Positions 1 through 8,900 of a stretch of 64,000 nucleotides of DNA are shown piece after piece. The notes beneath the pieces are model-generated. The model was given only the letters and a program-made list of their open reading frames with translations, was not told where the DNA came from and did no database searches. Source of the stretch: Saprospiraceae bacterium (GTDB lineage: Bacteria; Bacteroidota; Bacteroidia; Chitinophagales; Saprospiraceae); NCBI GenBank assembly GCA_029251525.1, contig JAQXDE010000038.1, positions 310,001 to 374,000 on the forward strand, read 5' to 3'. Made by a program: the position numbers and the translations under genes. The first letter of the stretch is position 1; each line of letters starts with the position of its first letter.

Positions 1-797
1 ATTTGATTGCAATGTTACCGAGGGTAGCAGCATACATTTATAGAAGATCGTATCACCAAGGGAAACATATTGCCCCAGATTTGACCTTAGATTGGGGCGG
101 AAATTTTGCTCACATGCTAGGTGTTCCTGGAGAGGAGTTTAAAAGTTTTATGAGATTGTATTTGACCATTCATGCCGATCATGAAGGGGGAAATGCATCT
201 GCACATACAACTCATTTGGTAGGGTCAACTTTAAGTGATTCTTATCTTTCATTAGCAGGTGGAATGAATTCCTTAGCAGGCCCCTTGCATGGATTGGCGA
301 ATCAGGAAGTGATCAAATGGATTTTCAAAATGTTAGAATCTTTGGGAACAAAGAAACCTACGAAAGCACAAATCAAAAAATATGTCAAAGCGACACTCGC
401 CGCAAGACAAGTAATTCCTGGATATGGACATGCTGTATTGAGGGAACCAGATCCTCGATTTGTAGAACAAAAAAGATTCGCAAAAGAAAATATTAAAGAC
501 TCAGATATTATTAATGTAGTTTGGAAATGTTTTGATGTGGTGCCAGAAGAATTAAAAGCATTGGGTAAGGTAAAGAATCCTTGGCCAAATGTAGATGCTC
601 ATTCAGGAGCAATTTTGGTTCACTACGGAATGAACGAATATAGTTTTTATACCGTACTATTTGGGGTGTCTAGGGCGCTAGGCGTTTTGTCTGCACTTTG
701 TTGGTCACGAGCTCTAGGCTTTCCATTAGAACGACCAAAGTCTGTAACGATAAAATGGGTAAAAGAACATTTAGCAAAAGCAGCAGCAGCGAAGTAA
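1..797 (+). CDS. gltA: Citrate synthase, C-terminal part (5' end outside window)
   Basis: This enzyme condenses oxaloacetate and acetyl-CoA to citrate in the TCA cycle, in the cytoplasm. The 264 visible residues closely follow the mitochondrial-type (type I) enzyme. The segment HADHEGGNASAHTTH holds the first catalytic His, GPLHGLANQEV the second, and PGYGHAVLREPDPR the catalytic Asp region. KNPWPNVDAHSG and SRALGFPLERPKS near the C-terminus are also characteristic. The frame is open to the left edge, and the first in-window initiator-like codon (TTG at 3) lies inside the protein, so roughly the first 40% is missing. A hairpin follows the stop. Family and partial status are near certain. Confidence 0.96.
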   Translation, partial: LIAMLPRVAAYIYRRSYHQGKHIAPDLTLDWGGNFAHMLGVPGEEFKSFMRLYLTIHADHEGGNASAHTTHLVGSTLSDSYLSLAGGMNSLAGPLHGLANQEVIKWIFKMLESLGTKKPTKAQIKKYVKATLAARQVIPGYGHAVLREPDPRFVEQKRFAKENIKDSDIINVVWKCFDVVPEELKALGKVKNPWPNVDAHSGAILVHYGMNEYSFYTVLFGVSRALGVLSALCWSRALGFPLERPKSVTIKWVKEHLAKAAAAK

Positions 798-818
798 GTT
801 GATTTTTTTCGAGAAATA

Positions 819-858
819 TAATACCCGATGTTGAGAAATCAACGTTGGGTTATTTTTT
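819..858 (+). terminator. Intrinsic terminator after citrate synthase
   Basis: An imperfect inverted repeat (ATACCCGATGTTG against CAACGTTGGGTTAT) is followed directly by a T run, 22 bases after the citrate synthase stop. Confidence 0.65.
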
Positions 859-1245
859 GTAAAATGTAAATGTATTGTTGAGTTGGGCTAATTGTAATAA
901 ATTATTTTTGATAAAACTCAATGCTCATCTCTTTATATTCTTTTGCCATCGTTAATTTTCTAGTTTCCATTTTTCGCATTTACTTTTTTTTTGCTCTACC
1001 CATCTTTCAAGTTATCTCAATCGTTTTTCAAATTATTTGCTCAGGAATTTAAGTGGATTTTATACGAGGTAAAATTTAAATTTCATAACACTACATTTAC
1101 AATAGTAATTTAATTCAAAAACCAAGAACAATGTTAATCTAATTCTGTTCTAAAAAAAACGTTACTTATGTTTTATAAAACTTTTTATCTTTGAGCGTTT
1201 TTATACCAAGACAATTAATTTCCAAATTTAAAAATTAAACAGATT
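859..1245. other. Intergenic region between citrate synthase and sod
   Basis: This AT-rich stretch holds no coding frame I can support. Its only recognisable element is the sod promoter near the right end. Confidence 0.6.
1186..1193 (+). promoter_or_regulatory. Bacteroidetes -7 box (TATCTTTG) of sod
   Basis: TATCTTTG matches the Bacteroidetes TAnnTTTG consensus 53 bases before the sod ATG. No good -33 TTTG is visible at the usual spacing, so recognition rests on the -7 element. Confidence 0.55.
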
Positions 1246-1866
1246 ATGGCTTTTAAACTTCCTAAACTCCCTTATGAATACGGTGACTTGATGCCACACA
1301 TTGACAAGCGAACAATGACAATTCATCACACTAAGCATCACAATGGATATACATCAAAATTAAACGCAGCGATTGAAGGAACCGATCTTGCAAAAAAATC
1401 TATTGAAGATATTTTGAAAAAAGCTTCTACCCATGGAGCAGCAGTTCGAAATAATGGTGGTGGATTTTATAATCACTCTTTGTTTTGGAAAGTGATGTCT
1501 CCAAATGGAGGAGTCCAGCCTTCCGCCAAAAGTAAAATCGGAGGAGCTATCAATAAAGACTTTGGTTCTTTCGAAGCGTTCAAAGATGCATTTTCTGCAG
1601 CTGCAAAAACTCAATTCGGTTCGGGTTGGGCTTGGTTGTGTGTGAGTAATAAAGGAAAATTATTTGTTACAAGTACTCCTAATCAGGATAATCCCTTAAT
1701 GGATTGTGCAGATAAAAAAGGAACACCAATCTTAGGTTTGGATGTTTGGGAGCATGCTTATTACTTGAAATATCAGAACAAACGACCTGATTATGTTGAA
1801 GCATTTTTCAGCGTTGTAAACTGGAAACAAGTAGCTCGGAATTTTTCTGCAGCTACCAAGAAATAG
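1246..1866 (+). CDS. sodA: Superoxide dismutase, Mn/Fe family
   Basis: This enzyme dismutates superoxide to oxygen and hydrogen peroxide in the cytoplasm. At 206 residues it has normal family length. Metal ligands by alignment to E. coli SodA are His27 (in IHHTKHH), His77 (NHSLFW), Asp166 and His170 (DVWEHAYY). A Gly precedes the second His (GGGFYNH) and the outer-sphere Gln lies in TPNQDNP, the arrangement of Mn or cambialistic enzymes rather than strict Fe enzymes. It has no signal peptide. It is monocistronic, with its own promoter and a strong terminator. The family is certain; metal preference is inferred. Confidence 0.95.
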   Translation: MAFKLPKLPYEYGDLMPHIDKRTMTIHHTKHHNGYTSKLNAAIEGTDLAKKSIEDILKKASTHGAAVRNNGGGFYNHSLFWKVMSPNGGVQPSAKSKIGGAINKDFGSFEAFKDAFSAAAKTQFGSGWAWLCVSNKGKLFVTSTPNQDNPLMDCADKKGTPILGLDVWEHAYYLKYQNKRPDYVEAFFSVVNWKQVARNFSAATKK

Positions 1867-1950
1867 CATTCTTAATGTAAATGAGGAGACAAAATAGAAA
1901 TTATAGAAATTTTAACATTTCAATAATTTTGTGCTTTTTAGGATAAAAAA

Positions 1951-1980
1951 GACCGAAAACGATTGTTTTCGGTCTTTTCT
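1951..1980 (+). terminator. Intrinsic terminator after sod
   Basis: A perfect 10-bp stem GACCGAAAAC / GTTTTCGGTC with loop GATT, flanked by A and T runs. Confidence 0.9.
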
Positions 1981-2160
1981 GTTATAAAATTAACCAATAA
2001 GCTAAATGTGCAAAATCTATTTATTTGTCACTTTGAGGATTAGATTGTAACTTGTGGCAACTTATTAGCCTAACATAACGTTTCAAATATTATAATCCAA
2101 AAAATGTTTATTAAGGAAATTTCCTAAATAACTGAATTATTTTACATAAAACCTTTACCC

Positions 2161-2229
2161 ATGATCATTTTAAGTGTTTTAGCGCTAATCCTTGTTGTTT
2201 TCGGTTATGAAATCGTACAAGAAGCTTAG
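2161..2229 (+). CDS. Candidate 22-residue membrane microprotein
   Basis: An ATG-started frame encodes 22 residues: a single hydrophobic helix (IILSVLALILVVFGY) followed by a short acidic end (EIVQEA). It sits alone in a 440-base gap and is followed 20 bases later by a strong hairpin terminator, which suggests a dedicated short transcript. I do not recognise the family. The shape, one helix and an acidic tail, resembles small accessory subunits of membrane complexes in general, but there is no specific match. No convincing promoter or Shine-Dalgarno sequence is visible. It could also be a chance frame inside a small RNA. Confidence 0.35.
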   Translation: MIILSVLALILVVFGYEIVQEA

Positions 2230-2249
2230 TAAGACAAACAACCCAAATG

Positions 2250-2286
2250 AAAAGGCTTTCACAAATTTTTGTGGAAGCCTTTTCTC
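2250..2286 (+). terminator. Bidirectional hairpin terminator
   Basis: The stem AAAAGGCTTTCACAA / TTGTGGAAGCCTTTT has one G-U pair. It lies between the small frame at 2161 and the convergent lipoprotein gene, and can serve both. Confidence 0.85.
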
Positions 2287-2310
2287 ATTTTAAGGAATGG
2301 TCTTAAATTA

Positions 2311-2805
2311 TTATTGTTTCATTTCTTGAGGAATCGTCGCTTGATACATTTCTTCCGCTTGTTCTTTAGTGTAATTCCCATTTCCAGATTGAAAAATATA
2401 TTCTCGATCTCCTTGAATTACAATTCTTCGAAAACCGAAATTATGTAAAGTCGAATCAATAACAGTTTCAAATACAAATCCATTTGGTTCATCTAGAATT
2501 ACATTAACAGAAGAGTAAACAGAAATACTTCTTAAATTATTCAAGTGTTCTCCTTTTGTTGCAACAACATCTTTTGTTGCTTCACCAAAATAAACACGCA
2601 CTTCATAATCATCAGATTTTTGACTTTTGATAATCACTTCATCTTGAACAACTAAATTTTCTTTTTTTATATCAACACTATCAGGAGCTAATATAGTATA
2701 CGGAATTCCATATTCGAGAAGGTTACGAGGCTTCAAATAGTTGTCATCTGCATTATTGCAAGCCGCAAAAACAACAACAGTTATAAAAAAGGAAAATAAT
2801 CTCAT
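2311..2805 (-). CDS. Hypothetical lipoprotein
   Basis: This 164-residue protein begins with a lipoprotein signal peptide: MRLF, a hydrophobic stretch and VFAAC, with the lipidated Cys at position 16. It would be anchored in the inner or outer membrane and face the periplasm or surface. The rest is polar with alternating hydrophobic residues, suggesting a small beta-rich domain. I recognise no domain or catalytic motif. It is monocistronic on the minus strand; the next gene (cutC) is divergent. The gene is probably real because of the clear lipobox and coding-like composition. Its function is unknown. Confidence 0.75.
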   Translation of the reverse strand: MRLFSFFITVVVFAACNNADDNYLKPRNLLEYGIPYTILAPDSVDIKKENLVVQDEVIIKSQKSDDYEVRVYFGEATKDVVATKGEHLNNLRSISVYSSVNVILDEPNGFVFETVIDSTLHNFGFRRIVIQGDREYIFQSGNGNYTKEQAEEMYQATIPQEMKQ

Positions 2806-2919
2806 GAATATTTTTTTAGATTTATGATTTTTAAATTTGAATAAGAAAACATTGACAACAAAAATATACTTTTCAACGGATAAAATTTAATGATTAGTTT
2901 TTTTAAGTTAATTTTAATT

Positions 2920-3663
2920 ATGAAAATAAAAATTGAAGTTTGTGCAGCCACAGTTCAATCTGCCCTGACCGCTCAGTTGGCAGGAGCCCATCGTGTAGAA
3001 TTATGCAGTAGTTTGGAATTGGGAGGAATTACTCCAAGTGCTTCGACAATTGAAAAAACAAGAGAAATTTTGGATATTGAAGTTTATGTTTTGATTCGCC
3101 CTCGACCAGGAGATTTTTTATATTCCTCTCTCGAATTAGATGTCATTAAGCGAGATATTCTATTTTGCAAAAACGTAAAAACAATAAATGGTAAAAAAAT
3201 TGATGGTGTCGTGCTTGGTATTTTGCAAAAAGATGGTCAAGTTGATGTCGAACGGACTAAAGAGTTAGTTGATTTGGCTGCTCCAATGAAAGTTACTTTT
3301 CACCGTGCATTTGATCGCGCTGTTGATCCATTTTTATCTTTGGAGCAAGTGATTGAAACAGGCGCTAGTCGGATTTTAACTTCAGGTCAATTTTCCGATG
3401 CCTTTAAAGGGAAATTGTTATTGAAAGAACTAGTTGAAAAAGCTGCGGGTAGAATTTCCATTATGCCTGGTGCAGGAGTAAATTCACAAAATATTTTGGA
3501 ACTTTTAAAAATAACGCGAGCTAGAGAATTTCATCTTTCTGGAAAAGGTAATATTAAAAGTAAAATGACTTTTAAAAATCCAAATTTTGATTTTTCTGAA
3601 AACGACTTCTCTGAAACAGATCTAAAAAAAATAATGAGTGCAAAAAAAATGGTAAACGATTAA
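2920..3663 (+). CDS. cutC: CutC family protein
   Basis: CutC is a TIM-barrel protein historically linked to copper homeostasis; its biochemical role is still unsettled. Family hallmarks here are the N-terminal KIEVCAATVQSA, VELCSSLELGGITPS, the IRPRPGDF strand and TFHRAFD. The longest open frame starts at 2890, but the ATG at 2920 gives MKIKIEVCAAT, the usual CutC start, so I use 2920 (247 residues). It has no signal peptide and is cytoplasmic. It converges on the redoxin operon with only about 40 bases between stops and no obvious terminator. Confidence 0.92.
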   Translation: MKIKIEVCAATVQSALTAQLAGAHRVELCSSLELGGITPSASTIEKTREILDIEVYVLIRPRPGDFLYSSLELDVIKRDILFCKNVKTINGKKIDGVVLGILQKDGQVDVERTKELVDLAAPMKVTFHRAFDRAVDPFLSLEQVIETGASRILTSGQFSDAFKGKLLLKELVEKAAGRISIMPGAGVNSQNILELLKITRAREFHLSGKGNIKSKMTFKNPNFDFSENDFSETDLKKIMSAKKMVND

Positions 3664-3701
3664 TATTAACCGTTCACCATTAAGCATTAACAATTAGTTA
3701 A

Positions 3702-4397
3702 TTACATCATTTTTTTCTTAGACTTAATTCCACAACCAACAGCTTTTGTGGTTGCAGGGTCAGGATCATTTCCAGCTTCTAATGCGTTAATTGCATCTTC
3801 CACGTATTTCACCTTTACTAAGTTAACATCTTCGTGATTATCATCGATTGCTCCAATGTATTTTACAACTAAATCTTTGTTTAGCAAAAATACATGAGGA
3901 GTTTTTGTTGCGCCATATTTTGGAAAAATTTTTTGACCTTCATCGAACACATATTCGAAGGGAAATAATTTTTCTTCTGCCCGGACTTGCATTGCTTTGA
4001 AACTGTCTCCCTCTTTTACCGCCGGGTCATTTGGATTAATTGCTATAACTGGGTAACCTATTGGTGCATATTTTTTATGCAAAGTAATAATTCGATCTTC
4101 GTATTCAACTGCGTAAGGACAAGTATTGCAAGTGAAAGTCACTATATAACCTTTTGCACCCTCAAAACTACTAAGAGAAATTAAATCGCCATTTACATTT
4201 TTTAAATTGAAATCTGTTGCTGTATCTCCAATTTTTAATTTTTTGGATACATCATCGTTTATCATTTTAGATGCGCTATCCTGGGGTGCTTCAGTTATTT
4301 TTTCTGTACCATTATTTGAGGCAGTTGATTCTCCGCAAGAAGTCATAAAAATTCCTATAGCAAGAAATAGGAAAGAAGTTTTAATTAAATTTTTCAT
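3702..4397 (-). CDS. Redoxin-family lipoprotein (thioredoxin fold, CNTC)
   Basis: This 231-residue protein starts with a lipoprotein signal (IFMTSC, Cys21). After a 30-residue linker comes an AhpC/TSA-Redoxin type thioredoxin fold with TFTCNTCPYAVEYEDR, giving a CxxC pair at Cys90/Cys93, then PIGYPVIAINPNDP and a TPHVFLL segment with the cis-proline. A third conserved Cys is near the C-terminus (AVGCGIKSKKK). It probably acts in the periplasm on thiols or peroxides; the substrate is unknown. It is the last gene of a three-gene minus-strand operon, two bases after the preceding stop, and is a paralogue of the first gene (CNSC). Confidence 0.85.
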   Translation of the reverse strand: MKNLIKTSFLFLAIGIFMTSCGESTASNNGTEKITEAPQDSASKMINDDVSKKLKIGDTATDFNLKNVNGDLISLSSFEGAKGYIVTFTCNTCPYAVEYEDRIITLHKKYAPIGYPVIAINPNDPAVKEGDSFKAMQVRAEEKLFPFEYVFDEGQKIFPKYGATKTPHVFLLNKDLVVKYIGAIDDNHEDVNLVKVKYVEDAINALEAGNDPDPATTKAVGCGIKSKKKMM

Positions 4398-4399
4398 GA

Positions 4400-4984
4400 T
4401 TAGATTTTTAAATATGATTTAACAATAGTGTTTAATTCTTCGTAGTTATCGAATTCACCTTTGATGATTTCGTATTCTTCTTTATTATATATTATTGTGA
4501 CTGGTATTGCTCCATCCCACTCTGGGTCAACTTTGTCAATCCAAGTATTAAAATCTGGATCATTCAAAGAAACAATATGGGACATTAATTTTTCCTTTTG
4601 AATAAAAGGTCGAAGTTTAGAATCAATATGTTTTTTTGAATCTAAACTGATCAAAACAACTTTTAATAATTTGTCATTGTATCTCCTATTTAAATCTTCA
4701 AAATAAGGCAATTCTGCGATGCAGGGAGAGCACCAAGTTGCCCAAAAGTTTATTACATAGGTCGTATCATTTCTATGATTAAACAGATAAGCTAAATCAT
4801 CATAGGAATCGTAAACAGCTGAAAGTTTAGGTGCCTTTTCTATATCAATCTTAGATTTGTTAAATGAATCGGATTGATTAATTCTAGGAGTGGTAGATAC
4901 TTGCTTTTCTCCACAGCTTTGGATTGTAAGGAGAAGTACAGTCAACAAAAGGATAGAAAGAAGTTTATATTTTAGTACGTTCAT
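4400..4984 (-). CDS. TlpA-like thioredoxin lipoprotein
   Basis: This 194-residue lipoprotein (lipobox TIQSC, Cys24) has a TlpA/ResA type thioredoxin domain. The active site is FWATWCSPC (Cys85/Cys88), and the cis-proline lies in GAIPVTI. Such proteins reduce disulfides in exported proteins or in cytochrome c maturation. It is the middle gene of the operon, 40 bases after the first redoxin gene and two bases before the third, so all three are probably co-transcribed and face the same compartment. The partner substrate is not visible. Confidence 0.87.
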   Translation of the reverse strand: MNVLKYKLLSILLLTVLLLTIQSCGEKQVSTTPRINQSDSFNKSKIDIEKAPKLSAVYDSYDDLAYLFNHRNDTTYVINFWATWCSPCIAELPYFEDLNRRYNDKLLKVVLISLDSKKHIDSKLRPFIQKEKLMSHIVSLNDPDFNTWIDKVDPEWDGAIPVTIIYNKEEYEIIKGEFDNYEELNTIVKSYLKI

Positions 4985-5024
4985 TTTTTTATCTTAAAAT
5001 CAAATTTAAAAGTAAATATTTTAA

Positions 5025-5726
5025 CTAACCATTTCCTCTTTTAGGAGATCGTTGAGGGCTTCGTAAATTTGGTCGCTTTTTTTTAGATCTTTTCTTTTTT
5101 ACTCTTTTGTCCTTGATTGAACAACCCATTGCTTTTGTAAATTGTGGATCAGGTTTTTCACCTATTTCCATTTGAGTAATCGCTATTTCAACGTATTTGA
5201 TTTTTATATTATTATTATCTCGACTGTCGTCAATTGCACCAATATATTTAACAACTCTATTTTCATCCAAAAGAAAAACATGAGGTGTTCGAGTCGCTCC
5301 AAATTGTGGATAAACTTTTTGATCTTCATCGAGTAAGTACATAAATGGAAATTCTTTTTCTGCAGAACGAACTTTCATTTCTTCAAAACTATCATCCGGT
5401 CTTAAATCAGGATCGTTCGGATTGATTGCTACGACTGGGTATCCTATTGGTGCGTATTTTTTATGTAAATCAATGATGCGATCTTCGTAATCGATTGACA
5501 CAGGGCAACTATTACATGTAAAAATAACTATGTATCCTTTTATGTCTTGGATGCTTTCCAAGGAAATCATCTTATCATCTATGTTTTTCAAATTGAAATC
5601 TGCGGCAACATCGCCTACTTGGTATCCGTTACTTTTTTCTGATATGGTATTAAAAGTAACTTGGGTTGGAAAAGTGAACCCTACTACGAATAAAAATGCA
5701 GTAAAAAGTAATATTAATTGTTTCAT
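5025..5726 (-). CDS. Redoxin-family exported protein (CNSC) with basic tail
   Basis: This is a paralogue of the gene at 3702 with the same order of motifs: IFTCNSCPVSIDYEDR (Cys71/Cys74), PIGYPVVAINPNDP, GATRTPHVFLL and a third Cys near the end (AMGCSIKDK). The frame extends to 5768, but the ATG at 5726 begins a clean signal peptide (MKQLILLFTAFLFVVG), so I use it (233 residues). It has a plain signal peptide rather than a lipobox, and a long Lys/Arg-rich C-terminal tail of about 25 residues that the paralogue has only as a short stub. It is the first gene of the three-gene operon. Confidence 0.84.
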   Translation of the reverse strand: MKQLILLFTAFLFVVGFTFPTQVTFNTISEKSNGYQVGDVAADFNLKNIDDKMISLESIQDIKGYIVIFTCNSCPVSIDYEDRIIDLHKKYAPIGYPVVAINPNDPDLRPDDSFEEMKVRSAEKEFPFMYLLDEDQKVYPQFGATRTPHVFLLDENRVVKYIGAIDDSRDNNNIKIKYVEIAITQMEIGEKPDPQFTKAMGCSIKDKRVKKKRSKKKRPNLRSPQRSPKRGNG

Positions 5727-5921
5727 AATCAATGAGTTATGTTTTGTGAAATAAAAAAATAAAAACAAGAAATAGATCGATGTGATGATATTGAGAAAGA
5801 GGTTATTATAGACCTAAATTGGAAAAATACAGTTTGGGTAAAATTGCTACTCAGAATAAAATTAAATTAGATTTTTTTGTTTAAAAATATGAGAATGGGA
5901 TTGTTTTTTTAAATAAATAAT

Positions 5922-5961
5922 AAAAGTAATATCCTCATTATAGAGAATATTACTTTTTTAA
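5922..5961 (-). terminator. Hairpin terminator after dnaE
   Basis: The stem AAAAGTAATAT / ATATTACTTTT, with a CTC/GAG extension, lies 25 bases past the dnaE stop on the minus strand and is flanked by A/T runs. Confidence 0.75.
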
Positions 5962-5985
5962 AAAAATAGATTTAGAAAAGTCAAG

Positions 5986-8900
5986 CTATGCATTCAGTTT
6001 ATATTTGACTCCAATTCGCTCCAATTTTGCAATCATCTCTCCGTCTACATTAACTTTTCGACTAACAGAACGAAATCTTAATTTTATCTGGTTATCAGGT
6101 TCAATTACTTCAATTTTTAGAGGAAGTTTACCTTTGCTGTGTTTACAAATATCTTCTATTTCATCAATTAAGTCGTCTGTTATTTTTTGAACATGTAATT
6201 TCAAAGTAATTGATTCTGTCATTTTTAATCCAATGGCAGCCAATTGCTGAATCTCTTGAACTTTGAACTGATATTCTTCACGGTAATTATTGTATTCGTA
6301 TTTTCCTTTGATAAAAACAACTTCACCTGGCTTCATTCGAGCAGCATAATCATTATAATCATCTCGCCATAATGCTAATTCCAAAGAGCTGTTGTAATCT
6401 TGAATTGTAAAAAATCCGTAACCATTTCCTTTTTTATCAATTCTATTGTTAGCTGCTATAACTACACCTGCGAGATTAAGATTTCCACCTTTATGATTTT
6501 CTAAATCTTCCAAAGTACAGGTCGTATAGTTTTCTATTTCTAATTTATAATCATCTAAAGGATGGCCAGAAATATAAATTCCAGTTACCTCTTTTTCCTT
6601 TGTTAATTTTTCAATTAAGCTCCATTCACGAGCTTGAGGTATTTTTGGTTCAGGACTTAAGATATCTTCAGAGTCTCCAAATAGCGAATTCAAAGACTGT
6701 GCTTTTTGAGCTTGATAAGCATTGCCATAACGTAATAGATGTTCGATAAACGTATCGTATTTTTCCGAGGGAGCATAATAAACCCAACGTGCCATGTCAA
6801 AACAATCTAAACCACCACCTAAGACTAAACTGTCCAAACATCTTTTATTAAAGGAACTTAAATCCAATCGGCGCATCATATCAAAAACATCTTTGAATGG
6901 AACACCAGTTGCTCTTTGTTCCAAAACTGCACTAACAGGACCTGATCCAACTCCTTTTAACGCAGTTAAACCAAATCGAATTTGACCTTTTTTATTGACA
7001 GAAAAGTCTGCTGCACTTTCATTCACATCAGGACTGAGAACATCAATTCCCATTCTTTTACACTCTCGTAAAAAGAAAGTAAGCTTTGAAATATCATTTT
7101 TATTATGCGTTAAAACTGAAGCCATAAATTCAGCAGGGTGGTGTGCTTTTAAATAAGCGGTTTGAAATGCAACTAAAGCATAACAAGTAGAGTGCGATTT
7201 GTTAAATGCATATGAGGCGAAGGCTTCCCAATCTGTCCATACTTTTTTAACAATGGTTTCATCGTGCCCATTCTTTTTACAACCTTCCAAAAACTTAGGC
7301 CACATTTCATCAATTAACTTCTTCTTTTTCTTACCCATCGCTTTACGTAACATATCGGCTTCACCTTTGGTAAAATCGGCTAGTTTTTGCGAGAGTAACA
7401 TCACTTGCTCCTGATAAACTGTAATTCCATATGTTTCCTCCAAATATTCTTTCATGTCAGCGAGGTCATATTTGATTGGTTCTTTTCCGTGTTTTCGTAA
7501 AACGAAAGAGGGAATGTAAGCCAATGGACCAGGACGATACAAAGCATTCATCGCAATCAAATCCTCAAATTTTGTCGGGACTAAATCACGTAAATATTTT
7601 TGCATTCCACTTGACTCATACTGAAATACTCCAATCGTATCACCTCGTTGGAATAGCTTATAAGTTAACTCATCTTCAAGCGGAATTTCATCAGGATCAA
7701 TGTCAAGATCTTTATTTTCTTTGATCATCGCAATCGCATCCTTGATAATTGTCAAAGTTTTTAAACCTAAGAAATCCATTTTTAAAAGCCCTGCATCTTC
7801 CGCTACACTATTATCAAATTGGCTGACCAACATATCAGAATCTTTGGCAACTGTAACGGGGATATATTTAGTGATCTCGTCAGGTGTAATGACAACCCCA
7901 CAAGCATGAATTCCAGTATTTCGGATTGAGCCCTCAAGCTTTCGGGCAGTCTGTAACATTTTTCCAATGTGGTCAGGTTGCTCAGCTAGTTTCCGGAATT
8001 GGTAGGCTTTTTCTACATCTTCCGAATTCATTTTTCCCTTTAGTTTTTTGTTGATGTCTCCATCTTCCAAAACACCTTTAAGCGTTGCTCCAAGTTGAAG
8101 AGGAAAAGTTTTTGCAACTCGATCTACTTCTGAAAGTGGCACATCTAAAACTCTTCCAACATCTCGAATACTACTTTTGGCTGCCATTGTACCATAAGTG
8201 ATAATTTGTGCTACTTGGTTTCGACCATATTTATCAATCACATAATCAATTACTTTTTGTCGTCCTACATCGTCAAAATCAATATCAATATCGGGCATTG
8301 AAATCCGTTCTGGATTAAGAAAACGCTCAAAAAGTAAATCATATTTAATCGGGTCAACATTTGTAATTCCAATACAATATGCAACTGCCGAACCTGCTGC
8401 CGAACCTCGACCTGGGCCAACACTCACACCCATCTCTCGAGCAGTTGTTGTAAAATCTTGAACAATCAAAAAGTATCCAGGATAACCTGATGCTTTGATG
8501 ACACTCAACTCAAAATCTAATCGTTCTTTGATTGCTGGTGTGATGTCTCCATATCTTTTTTTTGCACCTTGGTAGGTCAATCCTCGAAGAAAATCATCTT
8601 GTGTAGTGTAGCCCTCTGGAATTGGGAAATTAGGTAAAAGTACATCCCGTGCTAGCTCAAGCGTTTCGACTTTATCATAAATTTCCATGGTGTTGTCCAC
8701 TGCCTCAGGTATATCTTTAAACAAGACTTTCATCTGATCTTGCGTTTTGAAATAGAAGTCAGAACTTGGAAATTTAAATCGTTTTTCACTAGCCACACTA
8801 CTGGCTGTATTGATGCATAAAAGAATATCGTGTGGTGCCCAATCTTCTTCTTCTACATAGTGAGAATCATTAGTGGCAATAGTTTTTACATTATACTTTT

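Noticed and set aside
798-1245. tRNA or small RNA gene before sod
   Set aside because: No cloverleaf or TTCGA-type arm found; only a terminator and a promoter box are present.
1360-1614. 84-codon minus-strand frame inside sod
   Set aside because: Lies wholly within a certain gene on the other strand and has no family-like text.
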